Source: Silene noctiflora
Lineage: Eukaryota > Streptophyta > Magnoliopsida > Caryophyllales > Caryophyllaceae
Reading direction: 5' to 3'
NCBI GenBank assembly: GCA_009801015.1
Contig: VHZZ01001449.1
Coordinates: 129,854-149,995, forward strand
Length of the DNA: 20,142 nt
Position numbers and translations under genes: made by a program. Positions 1-8,874 of this stretch are shown in pieces (the stretch's first letter is position 1; every line of letters begins with the position of its first letter). The notes under the pieces were generated by a model. The model saw nothing but the letters and a program-made list of their open reading frames with translations, did no database searches and was not told the origin of the DNA.

Positions 1-633
1 CTAATCTAAACTAATCTAAACTAAACTAAGCTATCTACTACTATTTAGAGAGAATAATATGAGAAAATGTGTGTAGGAAGTGTGTCAAATAATCGTACAA
101 GGCCTAGTATTTATAGGGAGAGAGGAGTGAAACGTATGCACTTAAGGAGCTGCGTCCCCGATCGGGGACGTGGGTTTCTAGCCCGGACACCTTAAATTCA
201 TGCATTAACTCCCATGGAATCCTATGTTGCGGATTAATGCATGATTAATCACCCGGTTAATTGTATTTTACCCTAACTTTTTTGATCATTTGGAATCNTA
301 AGCTCCTCATTCATTTTGGACTTTGATTCTTGGGCTTGACTTTGCATTGACTTCATTTTGTATTTCCACATTAATCCACTAAATCTNCATGCAAAAACCT
401 ATGCAAATCTTNCTTCTTGGTCCAATCTTGCTCTTGTACTTAGCCTTGTATTCTACTCTTGCATATTTAGTAGAATTTAGCTCCTAAAAGCTTAATTACC
501 TACAAAACATGTTAAGACAAGCAAATACAACTAGAAATACAATATTAGCTCAAAAACACTATGATAAGTGCTAAANGACATGAAAATTTGTGCTAAAATG
601 AGGGGTAAAAATATATAAAATAAGTACTTATCA
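1..633 (-). mobile_element. LTR of a retrotransposon, running off the left window edge
   Basis: Read on the minus strand, the sequence starts TGATAAGTACTTATTTTATA at 633, so it has the TG...CA boundary expected of an LTR. It continues through AT-rich sequence to a TATA box (CTATAAATAC, plus positions 107-116) followed by a pyrimidine-rich leader. This order fits U3, promoter, then R/U5 lying toward or beyond position 1. The other end, the internal region and the target duplication are outside the window, so solo LTR versus full element cannot be told. The family is probably Gypsy-like, from the look of the terminus only. It is treated as a fossil. Four of the window's ambiguous bases (n) lie in it. 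Confidence 0.6.
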
Positions 634-1066
634 CTTCAATGCATTATATTTCAAAACCAAAAAATAACAAGTCTTAACCAAAGTTACACAAGCAAGTATA
701 CAGGGATAACGACAATGAATCCAAAGCCTATGATCTTCCATTACCATACTCTCAGACTCAAACCACACTAATGTAAGTATAATTTCATGAAATGGGCAAT
801 TAAAATTAACCTACTATTCCATCTTCATTTCAAATCAACCACTTACCACAACGTTTGTTATTGATTCGACTTCATTCGTGAACAATTATCGAGCAAATAC
901 GACTTGTTCTACTAAGCTATTTCAGCTCAAGTTAAGTTTCTTTTTAGTCCCATTCTGCAATGAAGATCAGGAAAAGTGATTTGAGACAATAATCAATGGC
1001 AAAATCTAATCTTAAAGAAACACTCGACTATAACAAAGCCTATTGTATTCGTTTGCCTGCCGATGT
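634..1066. other. Unassigned AT-rich sequence between LTR and RlmN-like remnant
   Basis: I found no open reading frame with recognisable similarity and no repeat boundary here, apart from the 30-bp repeat copy at 1000-1029 and the tail of the RlmN-like exon above about 1040. Later exons of an RlmN-type enzyme would be expected here on the minus strand if the gene were whole, but I could not recognise any. Confidence 0.4.
1000..1029. repeat. 30-bp direct repeat, copy A
   Basis: CAAAATCTAATCTTAAAGAA continued to ACACTCGACT. It matches copy B at 1796-1825 at 29 of 30 bases. The two copies bracket the RlmN-like exon and its inserted element. Confidence 0.85.
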
Positions 1067-1777
1067 AGCAAAAGTAAACTAGGGATGTCAGCGAGACGGG
1101 TATAAGCGGGTACCGCCCCGCACTCGCTTCAGTTGGAGAGGGTATTGGTACAGCTTTCGCGGGTGATGGGGCGGATATGGGTACAAAAATTCCACCCACC
1201 ATGGGTGTTGGGGAGGGGATGGGTTTTACGTCATACCCACCAAATATCCGCCTACCCGCCACTTATTAAAATAAATATATATATTATTATGATTTTCTAT
1301 AATGTTCTTTATTAATTTTATTGAAAATGTTAAATTAGGATTATAAATATGAAAAGTTACGGAAATTCATAGTGATTAAACTACGTTTTATTTAAAAAAG
1401 TATCGACAAAAATTATAACATAGGTGGATGGTGGGTTAACGGGGCGAGTACGGGTCTAGATGTTCACTTGGTGGAGCAAATACGGGTATGGAAACTTGTA
1501 CCCGCCATGGTGGTGGGGCGGCTACAGGTATGAGAATTGCTTGGTGGGTACGGGTACGGGGGGCCTATATCCACCACCGCCCCGCCCCAATGACACCCCT
1601 AAGCAAAACTGACAATTCATGGCACAACCTACTTGACTGGAAACACAGACGGTATTTCTTCCCTGAACACATGGAATAATAACAGTTTCAATCACCAGTC
1701 CATCCTCCAATGTAAATAAAATCTGCAAGCTCCTGCAAGCTTCAGGATCAAGGAGAATACTTTCACGTAATGCAAAA
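1040..1777 (-). pseudogene. RlmN/Cfr-type radical-SAM RNA methyltransferase exon, interrupted by a transposon
   Basis: On the minus strand an exon preceded by a good acceptor (…TTTTTAG at 1778, or GCTTGCAG just before 1722) encodes [18 protein letters not shown], then [16 protein letters not shown]. The last stretch holds the CxxxCxxC motif (codons at 1603-1626) that ligates the [4Fe-4S] cluster in RlmN-type enzymes, which methylate C2 of adenosine in 23S rRNA and tRNA. Plants carry several organellar RlmN-like genes. One base after the last Cys codon the frame runs into a ~527-bp element (1074-1601). Beyond it the exon resumes with TTTTGCT then ACATCGGCAGG, so the reading across the empty site would be CQFCYIGR, as the family expects (CQFCYTGR). 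After that, similarity stops (QTNTIGFVIV), and no downstream catalytic exons were recognised. A gene remnant or a transposon-disrupted allele is likely. Which plant paralogue it matches is uncertain. Confidence 0.75.
1074..1601 (-). mobile_element. Non-autonomous DNA transposon (hAT-like) inside the RlmN-like exon
   Basis: Ends are TAGGGGTGTCA (minus strand, from 1601) and TGACATCCCTA plus GTTTAC (to 1074), giving an 11-bp imperfect terminal inverted repeat with a short asymmetric tail. It is flanked by a perfect 7-bp direct repeat, AGCAAAA on the plus strand (1067-1073 and 1602-1608), or 8 bp with one mismatch. Its arms are unusually GC-rich, with many GGGCGGG and GGGTACGGG runs, while the centre (about 1262-1430) is AT-rich. 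There is no transposase. hAT elements are known for 8-bp target duplications and AGGGGTGT-like ends in plants; the family call is inference. Short open frames here are fortuitous. Confidence 0.65.
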
Positions 1778-1795
1778 CTAAAAATGCAAGAAAGT

Positions 1796-1825
1796 CAAAA
1801 TCTAATCTTAAAGAAACACTTGACT
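1796..1825. repeat. 30-bp direct repeat, copy B
   Basis: Matches copy A (1000-1029) with one C/T difference. On the minus strand this copy lies in the presumed intron just upstream of the RlmN-like exon, while copy A lies just past the exon. Confidence 0.85.
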
Positions 1826-1829
1826 TAGC

Positions 1830-2230
1830 ATTCTTAGGTTTTGATCAGATGCAAAGGGGTTTACTTTTCTCTAATCAACCCAAATCAAAGTAATTTCAAA
1901 TTATTACGTAAAACCCAGAAAACTAATCGACGCTGCAAAAAATCCATACAATTTAAACCCTGTTGATTTAGCATGTATGACACGAGCTTCAGGGCCCTTC
2001 TCACAATCTACGTACACCCACCTAGATTTTTACATCCACTTGACTAGAAAAGCAAGATAATCGGAGTCCGTCTAAAAAATGATGTGCAAATATAGGAAAA
2101 CAACGCATGCATCAAATCTCCTTAGCAATCGATACGATCTAAACACATATTTACATGATTGATAAATCGTACATATATCAATGAAAATAAATATCCCACA
2201 AAAGACAATAAAGTCAATATGTTCTTAACA
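1830..2230. other. Non-coding, probable intron of the minus-strand locus
   Basis: AT-rich, without any recognisable coding frame or repeat boundary. It lies between a plausible donor (2233) and the RlmN-like exon acceptor (1778) on the minus strand. Confidence 0.3.
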
Positions 2231-2233
2231 TAC

Positions 2234-2440
2234 CTTCTTTCAAATGCCGATGTGGGTAACCGCTTCTTCTTCCCTTGCGATAATTCCTGTCCGACAAAAG
2301 TAATCTGATTTTCGACCCACAAACAATGCTTTCCAAAGTGCGAAATTCAGGAGCTTAGTGATCGAGAGATGCTTCAACACATTCATCTCAATATCGAGTA
2401 GGAGATGTAGAGGTTAAATAAAGAGAAAAGGCACTGAGAT
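2234..2440 (-). other. Possible 5' exon of the minus-strand RlmN-like locus
   Basis: Downstream of the GA tract on the minus strand, a pyrimidine-rich leader precedes an ATG at 2386. The 48-codon frame begins MNVLKHLSITKLLNF, which has a presequence-like look. A strong donor (GAAAGAAG followed by GTATGTT) lies at 2234/2233, and the intervening 1830-2230 reads as intron. However, the frame closes at 2242-2240, six bases before that donor. So either this is a leader exon with a short upstream frame, or the gene is already broken here. Similarity to known RlmN N-termini was not recognised. Confidence 0.3.
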
Positions 2441-2445
2441 TTTAG

Positions 2446-2450
<5 letters not shown>

Positions 2451-2493
<43 letters not shown>
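2451..2493. repeat. (AG)n microsatellite
   Basis: About 21 uninterrupted AG dinucleotides. On the minus strand this is a CT tract just upstream of the putative leader exon, a common placement in plant 5' regions. Confidence 0.97.
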
Positions 2494-2496
<3 letters not shown>

Positions 2497-2499
2497 TTA

Positions 2500-2748
2500 T
2501 CTCTTTAGATGTAAATTAATCTGATTTTGTTTGGGCTATTTTGTTTGGACACGATACTTATTAATAAGAGAAAGACACGTAAAATAATTCCGTACGTTTT
2601 ATTAAATATATCTTAACAAATATTGAGACGGACTTAGAAATCCCGAGACATTCTCATAGTTTCAACATTTTGTAATATGAGACATTTTTTTAAAAATTTA
2701 TTAAATATTGTCTACACATTAAAATATGTACTCCATTTATACATACCC
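2500..2748. other. AT-rich spacer, perhaps the Helitron-like body
   Basis: No coding frame or RNA gene was recognised. It precedes the hairpin/CTAG end and may be part of that element. Confidence 0.3.
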
Positions 2749-2776
2749 GTGCAATTTTGCACTGATTCTAAACTAG
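2749..2776 (+). mobile_element. Helitron-like 3' terminus
   Basis: A palindrome GTGCAATTTTGCAC (2749-2762) is followed by exactly 10 nt, then CTAG (2773-2776), then T. A short hairpin about 10 nt before a CTRR end, inserted ahead of a T, is the known signature of Helitron 3' ends. The element body lies to the left (roughly 2500-2748), but its 5' TC end was not identified. A related terminus in the opposite orientation is at 12544-12584. Confidence 0.5.
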
Positions 2777-2777
2777 T

Positions 2778-3105
2778 AAACCTAAATATTAGAGAAATGG
2801 ATGGTGTTATAACAAATAACTAACAATACTTAATAATACGAACTCTCGACCAGTATCAAATGATCTCATTAACTTGACAATAAAATATTTTCAAATTTTC
2901 GAGAAAGGGTAAGAATAGCCAATATTCTGAAATCTTTTATTTCAACGACATATATGTTTTTAAAATAGAAATTGCGAAAGTGAGATATGCATATAACCGT
3001 CTCATTTTATTTTTTCTTAAAATAATATCCATAACATCTAACGGCCAAAATTGACAAACCGTTAATAATTTCCATCCACTTCAGCAGAAGCCAAGGCGGG
3101 AAATA
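2778..3105. other. Intergenic region upstream of rsmG
   Basis: AT-rich, presumably containing the rsmG promoter. I could not point to a convincing TATA box. The rsmG start codon follows the context GGGAAATAATG. Confidence 0.4.
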
Positions 3106-5682
3106 ATGTTGTGTTTACACACAAAATCCATTCTCTCCTCATTTTCTTTCAGGACTTTCATCAAACACCTTCCGCGCAATAAACTCACACCCTTTAATTT
3201 CAATCGCAAAACCCTAATTTCTACCACATCCCTAAAATCTTCGCACTTTGAAACCCTAGATTCTCAACAAAAAGACCAAATTTCTATCTATGTTGATTCT
3301 CTTCTTCAATGGAATCAGGTATTTTTTTTCTCTCTTTAGCTTGATAATACAATTTATAATTCGTCATGTTAACGTGTTTTTACGTATGTTGACATTTTGA
3401 AACTTTATTTTAGACCAAAAGTTGAAAATTTTGCATAAATTACGCTGTTTTTACTGTATGTTACTCCGACCCTCCACTTTGGTTGCGTGTTGCATGTCTG
3501 GCGCTCCTACCCGACACGACACTTTATTTTAGACCATAAAAATTTACAATTTTGAGAAAAAAAAAAACACATTTGATACTTGACACCTCGTATTAGACCA
3601 AAAATTGTAAATTTTGCCCCCCAAAAAAACTTTATCCTATATACAATGATTGCTGTAAAATGAGCTATTGTTTAATCGAATAAGTCTATGAAAACTTGTT
3701 TATAACTATCTCTTATAGGGTTAGTTAGCTAGATAATTAGTGATTTTACGAGAATTTATGTGTAAAGCGATCTTAGACAAGTATTTATGCTCGTAATATG
3801 CTTACAGAAGTTTTGTGGAATTTTGCGTGTACATTGTAGAAGATGAATTTAACTGCAGTTACGGAGAGGAGTGAAGTGATGGAGAGGCACATTGAGGATT
3901 CACTTGCGATTCTACCGTCCATAAATGAGTTTTACGAAGCACATTGTGGTTGTTCGCGTGGAAGTCTTAATCTTGTTGATGTTGGAAGTGGTGCTGGACT
4001 TCCTGGATTGATTTTAGCCATTGCTTGCCCAAGTATGAAGTTTTAACGAAATTTGTGGACATAGAAAGAAGTTTCTAATTGCGGGTTGTTAGTTAGCTCA
4101 GCTAATGATGTCATTTGGATTTGATACTTCACTACCTTATATGAGTGCTTGAAATCCATCTACGTCATTTCGCATGTGGTTACCTTGGTAATCGAAGATC
4201 AAATAAGAAGTATAACTTAACTACTAATCTGTCAGGATGTACGCTCTTCAAATAATTTGAGGTTTTCTTTTGGCAATTTTGAAGTTAAAATAGCGACACG
4301 ATTTATTATCTAATGATGTTGAATTCAATATTGTGAGTTTGCTTTTCTTTCTGGTTGGTTGACGTTACGTTACATATTTATTGAGTTAAAATCCATTGCC
4401 AAAAGACTATCCAGGGGAACTATGGAGGACTTGCGATTATGAAGTACATAGTCGAGGGGTGTGGAGTTTAGCTCATAGTGGGTTTTAAGGTTGATCTAAG
4501 GGAACAGTAGTACTGTATTGTGTAAAATGGATCTGAAGATTAGTCGGTTGTGTTAAGCGATATCTATTTTCCATTCGGTTTTGGTATGTGAATTTGTATT
4601 GTGACATTGCTATATGTGGTAAATTATGTGCAGGTTGGAATTTCACTCTTCTAGAGTCCTTGAACAAGCGTTGCTTGTTCTTGGAGCACGCGATAAGTGC
4701 TGCTGGTGTGTCAAATGCTCAAGTTGTCCGTGACAGGGCTGAGGTATTACTTCCTGAATTTCCTTGGTGTGCTTTTTATCCTCATATGCTTCAAAGTATC
4801 TATCATATACCTATTTCTGCCTGAAGTTCGCACATACTATGTGTCTTTGGCTATAGGACAGATTGCTGGACAGAAACCAGAGTTTAGAGAGTCTTTTGAC
4901 GTTGCAATTGCTAGGGCTGTCGCAGAAATGAGGGTTCTAGGTGAAATCCTAAGTCCTAACTCCTTCAGGTTATTCAACTGCATTTTGTATTACCTCGTAT
5001 CATTTCTCATGGTTTATTTTTGTCAGCTGAATATTGTCTTCCCTTAGTTCGTGTTGGTGGTCTTTTTGTTGCTGCCAAAGGTCACGATCCTCAGGTACTG
5101 ACTTTGCTTGTTCCATTCAGAAATTGGCATCTCTTGTAACCTGCGGGTCTTGTTGTTTCAGAGAAAATACCGCACTGATTTTTGTAGTGTGTTTTTCAGA
5201 TGCTTATGTTTCCGTGTCGTCTCTCATTTATGGACTCATTTTCTGTCTTTACTATGCTTGATCAGGATGAAATTAAAAATGCAGAAAGAGCAATAAAATT
5301 GCTGGGTGCATCCATAGTGGATCAGCAGTTAGGTATGGTTTTCAAATACATGATGTTGTGAAATGGTTCTGCATTTTTATATGATCAAAAGCTCTATAAA
5401 CAACGAGTAGTAGTTGAGTAACGATAACAAATAAAAGAACAAATAAACCAGCATTAGCTATATTAACACTTCCGTGCAATGAAATTTGTACACTTTGTCT
5501 ATGCAAAAACGTGTTAAAATCTTTAATCTGCTCTATCTGCAAGAATGACACATTCCTGTGTTGTTGTAGTGGAATCGCACAGCCCATATGGACAAAGAAC
5601 TGCTATTATATGTGTCAAGGACCATCCAACTCCGAGAAAGTATCCCCGTGAGCCAGGTACACCAGCGAAAATGCCTTTATGA
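3106..5682 (+). CDS. rsmG: Organellar 16S rRNA (guanine-N7)-methyltransferase, RsmG/GidB family
   Basis: Seven exons join in frame with GT-AG introns: 3106-3318, 3840-4032, 4634-4743, 4862-4940, 5027-5094, 5266-5332, 5570-5682 (843 nt, 280 residues). Bacterial RsmG (about 207-240 residues) transfers methyl from SAM to N7 of the guanine equivalent to E. coli G527 in the 530 loop of 16S rRNA. The ~70-residue extension here (first ~45 residues rich in S, T, K, R, F, N, without acids) looks like a plastid transit peptide, though mitochondrial targeting is not excluded. Visible motifs are WNQKMNLTAV (69-78), RHIEDSLAIL (about 87-96), SAM-binding motif I VDVGSGAGLPG (117-127), LLESLNKR with acidic E143, FDVAIARAVAEM (184-195), VAAKGHDP (213-220), and the plant C-terminus KYPREPGTPAKMPL. 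All catalytic-fold motifs are present and the frame is open, so it should be functional. It has a divergent minus-strand neighbour that is also RNA-methyltransferase-like. Confidence 0.93.
3402..3618. repeat. Degenerate repeats in rsmG intron 1
   Basis: Three imperfect copies of a motif like TTAGACCAAAAATTGTAAATTTTG occur near 3409-3433, 3530-3555 and 3594-3618. They are separated by a GC-richer stretch containing CCCGACACGACAC. Pieces with similar CGACAC/GTCGG text recur near 10560-10620, 10925-10945 and 14655-14775, suggesting remnants of one dispersed repeat. No ends were defined. Confidence 0.35.
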
Positions 5683-6017
5683 CTGCTGCTGATTGATGGC
5701 CTACTATTTATTTCTATCATACTCTAATCCTTAAGCTTGTACTGAAATTCGGCACTATTGTGTTACGATCTTAATTCTGTCGCAAATTTGTGACTTGCAA
5801 ATTGCAATTAATCAAACCTGTAATGTTATCTCTGAGGACACGGCTTGTCTGCAAGCTTAATGTCTGAATTCAAGATGGAACATGATCTTGACATACTACT
5901 CCTATTAATTACATGTAGAGGGCGAAATTTACTTGCGAAATATGATACGCCAATTTATTTTACTCTTTACTTCACTATATGTTGGGTTTTGTTTTCGTAA
6001 ATCGTAAAGTAATAGTA
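5683..6017. other. 3' flank of rsmG
   Basis: Presumed 3' UTR and spacer. No canonical AATAAA near the stop codon was noticed and no other gene was recognised. Confidence 0.4.
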
Positions 6018-6263
6018 TATTTTCTCTGTTCCATTTAATTGTATACATTTTCTAAAATTTCACTAACATTATTTAAAATACGTGTACTATTAAATAACAC
6101 AAAAACTTCAGAGATACGGTCTCTCAATAGCGTTATTGAGAGACCTCTCACATAATGGGGTGAAGGACCCACTGAATTTTTTGTTTCCCTATTATGTCTC
6201 TCACTAAATTAGTGAGAGACGGTCTCTCACGAGACCTACTGATTAAATAGAACTAGAGAAGTA
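6018..6263. mobile_element. Stowaway-like MITE
   Basis: Bounded by TA at 6018-6019 and 6262-6263. The left end (TTTTCTCTGTTCCATTTAAT) and the reverse complement of the right end (CTTCTCTAGTTCTATTTAAT) form an inverted repeat with one indel and few mismatches. Stowaway MITEs are Tc1/mariner derivatives with TA target duplications and CTCCCTC-type ends. A hairpin-rich segment (6111-6238) sits inside it. Confidence 0.6.
6111..6238. mobile_element. Hairpin-rich miniature element nested in the Stowaway-like MITE
   Basis: Two hairpins are present: GGTCTCTCAATA/TATTGAGAGACC (6118-6145, 12-bp perfect stem, 4-nt loop) and GTCTCTCACTA/TAGTGAGAGAC (6196-6220, 11-bp perfect stem, 3-nt loop). The outer arms (GAGATACGGTCTCTCA and TGAGAGACGGTCTCTCACGAGACC) also pair with each other. 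GAGACGGTCTCTC text recurs at 17025-17035. The exact ends and target duplication are not clear. Confidence 0.5.
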
Positions 6264-6353
6264 TTTTTAAACATACATTGGTCGTAAATGTCAGATAATT
6301 AGTGTTTCTATTAGTAGAATAAGGAAAAATTCTTGTGTCCTTGAGGAGGAACA

Positions 6354-6533
6354 AGGATCCTCTCCATTTCCTTCTCTTCATTTCTTGTCCATTGTCTCTG
6401 ACAATCCAATATTATATTATTGTTCTTCATTTATCTCATCAATCAATTACACCGTTAGATTGTTCTAAAATATAATCCGAACTCTTACAAGGAAATGGAA
6501 GGAAATGGAGGAAAAAAGAAATAGAGAGGATCT
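6354..6533. mobile_element. MITE-like inverted repeat
   Basis: The left arm GGATCCTCTCCATTTCCTTC and the reverse complement of the right arm (AGATCCTCTCTATTTCTTTT, then CCTCCATTTCCTTCC) form imperfect terminal inverted repeats around an AT-rich centre. No target duplication was confirmed and the superfamily is unknown. Confidence 0.4.
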
Positions 6534-6539
6534 AAATTA

Positions 6540-7002
6540 CTCGGGAAAAATCGTACTCATTATACTAAGTCTTAATAATATTACATTTAATGGATTGAAT
6601 TTAGACGTAAAGAGGACGATCCTCCTCCGTACAAGGAGTTTTTGGTGGAACAAGTAGTTGATAGCAATATAGCATCGTCAGTGATGACACTATTGAGAAA
6701 GTCACACAATCTGGAAACATTTGACCCACAACACAATAAAGCAAATAAAATTGAATGAATGGGGCCTACTTCTTTATCTTTATAGGCCTAGAAGAATGGA
6801 ACGTTGGAGCCTTGACGGCGGAGGGAAGTGTCGGTCCATATATGGCAGCTTGATTGTCAAATTACTACTACATCTAATTAATAGAACCTTCTTTCAAAAA
6901 TGAATGATTTCAACGTAACACTTCAAAGTCAGCAACATAAACCATTTTATCAAATGTTTTTGAGTTAATCATGTAGCTAATACATAATGACTAGTTTAAG
7001 GG
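6540..7002. other. Intergenic, nothing recognised
   Basis: Mixed-composition spacer. A 60-codon open frame near 6721-6903 has no recognisable similarity and is taken as chance. Confidence 0.4.
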
Positions 7003-7175
7003 ATTTAGGTTTTTTTGGTATAAATTATCTGGATTTGAGCCGGGTAGGATTACTGGTGCAGTAATGCTCTCCCTCATGAGTTTTAACATTGTTGCGTTTC
7101 CATGGCTCGAACACGAGACTTCTGGTTAAGTTAGAAGAATCTCTTACCAGTTGATCTAAGTGCTTATGGGTTAAG
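7003..7175 (-). mobile_element. tRNA-derived SINE-like element
   Basis: On the minus strand a box-A-like TAGATCAACTGG (plus 7147-7158) and a box-B-like GTTCGAGCC (plus 7104-7112) span 55 nt, the spacing of a tRNA internal promoter. The region after box B runs to a short A run (T tract at about 7010-7016 on plus). The acceptor stem does not pair, so it is not a tRNA gene. A short TTAAGG occurs on both sides, but it is too weak to call a target duplication. Confidence 0.45.
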
Positions 7176-7179
7176 GTGC

Positions 7180-7640
7180 TAAAGACCTTAGATTACGTCT
7201 TCATGAGTCGAGATTTGCCAACTTGATAGTATGTTATACGTGGTTTGAGTCTATTATACTTAAGATGGTCGATCATCTAATACAAATACAAATCTGAGTT
7301 AGTGGTTACGGACTTAAAGGTAACAACAGAATTTTTGTTCCCAAGTAGCTGAAAAAATAAGTAATAATAGAAGTATTCATTAAAATAAGTTAAAGAAAGG
7401 ACAGAGAAAAAAGGGCATTATTCGACGTAGGAAGGAGTATGGAAGATATATGTTGTATTGTACGCGTTGGCTCGTGCTAAGAAAACTTTATAATAGTTGA
7501 ACCAAATAAAAGCATGGAATAACCTTCCCCAATAGTATAATAACAAATTAAAGTATGGAATAATAAAATATTTAATAATAAAGTGTCCAAACCCAAGTAG
7601 ATTCAACGCGGTAGACTTTTCCTTAATACCTAATCCTCCC
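7180..7640. other. Intergenic upstream of the small SWADQW gene
   Basis: No coding frame was recognised. Its 3' part is presumably distal promoter of the gene at 7864. Confidence 0.4.
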
Positions 7641-7644
7641 TACT

Positions 7645-7654
7645 TATATATATA
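7645..7654 (+). promoter_or_regulatory. TATA box of the small SWADQW gene
   Basis: TATATATATA about 210 bp before the start codon. Transcription would begin near 7680, giving a ~180-nt leader containing a run of TCA/CAT triplets (about 7729-7746). Confidence 0.5.
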
Positions 7655-7863
7655 CCAAATTTTATGCATCAAACAATCCTAAGGAATAATCAATCAACTC
7701 CTCATAACAATAACCCATTCAATTTTTTCATCATCATCATCATCATTTGTCATCCTCTTCTTTGTCGATCGCAACGATACGGGAATACCAACCTATATAA
7801 CAAATCCTGTTCAAATAAGGTCGGTCGAACTTGAATCTCCGGAACTAACCCATCAAAATAAAA

Positions 7864-8115
7864 ATGGCAAACAACTACGGGAGCTCATGGGCAGACCAAT
7901 GGGACCCGGAATCCTCATATGGTAAAAACAACAACCACCATAATGACAGCAAGAACAAGAAAAACGACGGCGGCGGCGCAAAGAAGAAGGTGGAAGAAGG
8001 GTTAACAAAGACCAAAGAAGTTGCTTCTAATGGGTTTAAGAAGGTCAAGCATGGTACTTCTTTGGGTTTTACTTGGATTAAGGACAAATGTACCAAAACC
8101 ACCCAAAAACATTGA
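7864..8115 (+). CDS. Small lysine-rich SWADQW-motif plant protein, function unknown
   Basis: A single-exon frame of 83 residues with start context AAAAATGGC, which fits plant initiation. It opens MANNYGSSWADQWDPE, with SWADQW at residues 8-13. A hydrophilic low-complexity middle follows (Asn/His/Lys/Asp, then GGGAKKK), and then a likely amphipathic C-terminal half containing EEGLTKTKEVASNG, KKVKHGTSLGF and TWIKDKC. I recall similar short plant proteins with an N-terminal SWADQW and a C-terminal KVKxGTSxGxxWIKxK block, all annotated as uncharacterised. There is no signal peptide, membrane segment or catalytic motif. A TATA box upstream and the block-like conservation argue that it is a real gene. 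No function is proposed. Confidence 0.75.
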   Translation: MANNYGSSWADQWDPESSYGKNNNHHNDSKNKKNDGGGAKKKVEEGLTKTKEVASNGFKKVKHGTSLGFTWIKDKCTKTTQKH

Positions 8116-8866
8116 CTTTCTTTCTTTTTCCTTTTATAATCATATCGCTTATTTGTTTACCGTTTATATGTTTACCCTATACTTTATAGTTATATCATCG
8201 TTTACATGTAGTACATGACTACATAAGTTTATTCTAATAATATTAGTATTACTAATTTTCTCAGTTTGACGATTTTGTTTTATATTGGTACGGACTCTAC
8301 GGACTATATTTTTTTTGTATAGATCATTTTTTTTAATCATATTTTTGTAATTTTTGTTTTAATGCATTTGTTCATTGTACATTTGATTCGCTTCTTAATA
8401 TTTTGAGACATTCTTTTCCGAATATTTTGTACTCCTTATCTAATTTTTCAGCCTTAAATAAATACGAGAGTTAAAATCATTAAAGAGAAGGTGAAATTTT
8501 AGAAATGGAATCTAACGAGATTTAAAATTATGCGATAATAAGGGATTTTTATTATAACATTAGGACTTATGACTTATGGTAGGTCGATATGTTCAACTTG
8601 TTAGCGTTATCGATGACCGAAATCTACACGCGCTAAGAGGCAGAACTGACTGTATATTATGGGTTGAATTGAATTGGTGAGGATGGTGACACACTGACAG
8701 GTATTCTTTACGTGCTCAAGAAAAAGATAACATAAAATATCCTTCAATAAAGGACCATATTATTCATAGCAGGGAAAGATCAACAATCAAGGGAGGCAAT
8801 CTTTTTCATGCTTTTTCATTATTCATGACACAAAATTTAGGGGGCTTGTGAATGCATAGTTTAATG
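8116..8866. other. 3' flank and spacer after the small gene
   Basis: AT-rich. The first ~150 bp are probably 3' UTR. No other gene, RNA or repeat boundary was recognised. Confidence 0.4.
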
Positions 8867-8874
8867 GTTGAAAC

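Noticed and set aside
1080-1601. GC-rich island as foreign or bacterial DNA
   Set aside because: The composition is confined to the arms of a bounded transposon with terminal inverted repeats and a flanking direct repeat; the frames inside are low-complexity Gly/Pro/Arg shadows.
7104-7158. A functional tRNA gene
   Set aside because: Box-like motifs have the right spacing but no acceptor stem or complete cloverleaf can be drawn; a SINE-like piece fits better.
7875-8102. Minus-strand frame opposite the small SWADQW gene
   Set aside because: Shadow of the plus-strand gene; its hydrophobic runs come from the lysine codons read in reverse.
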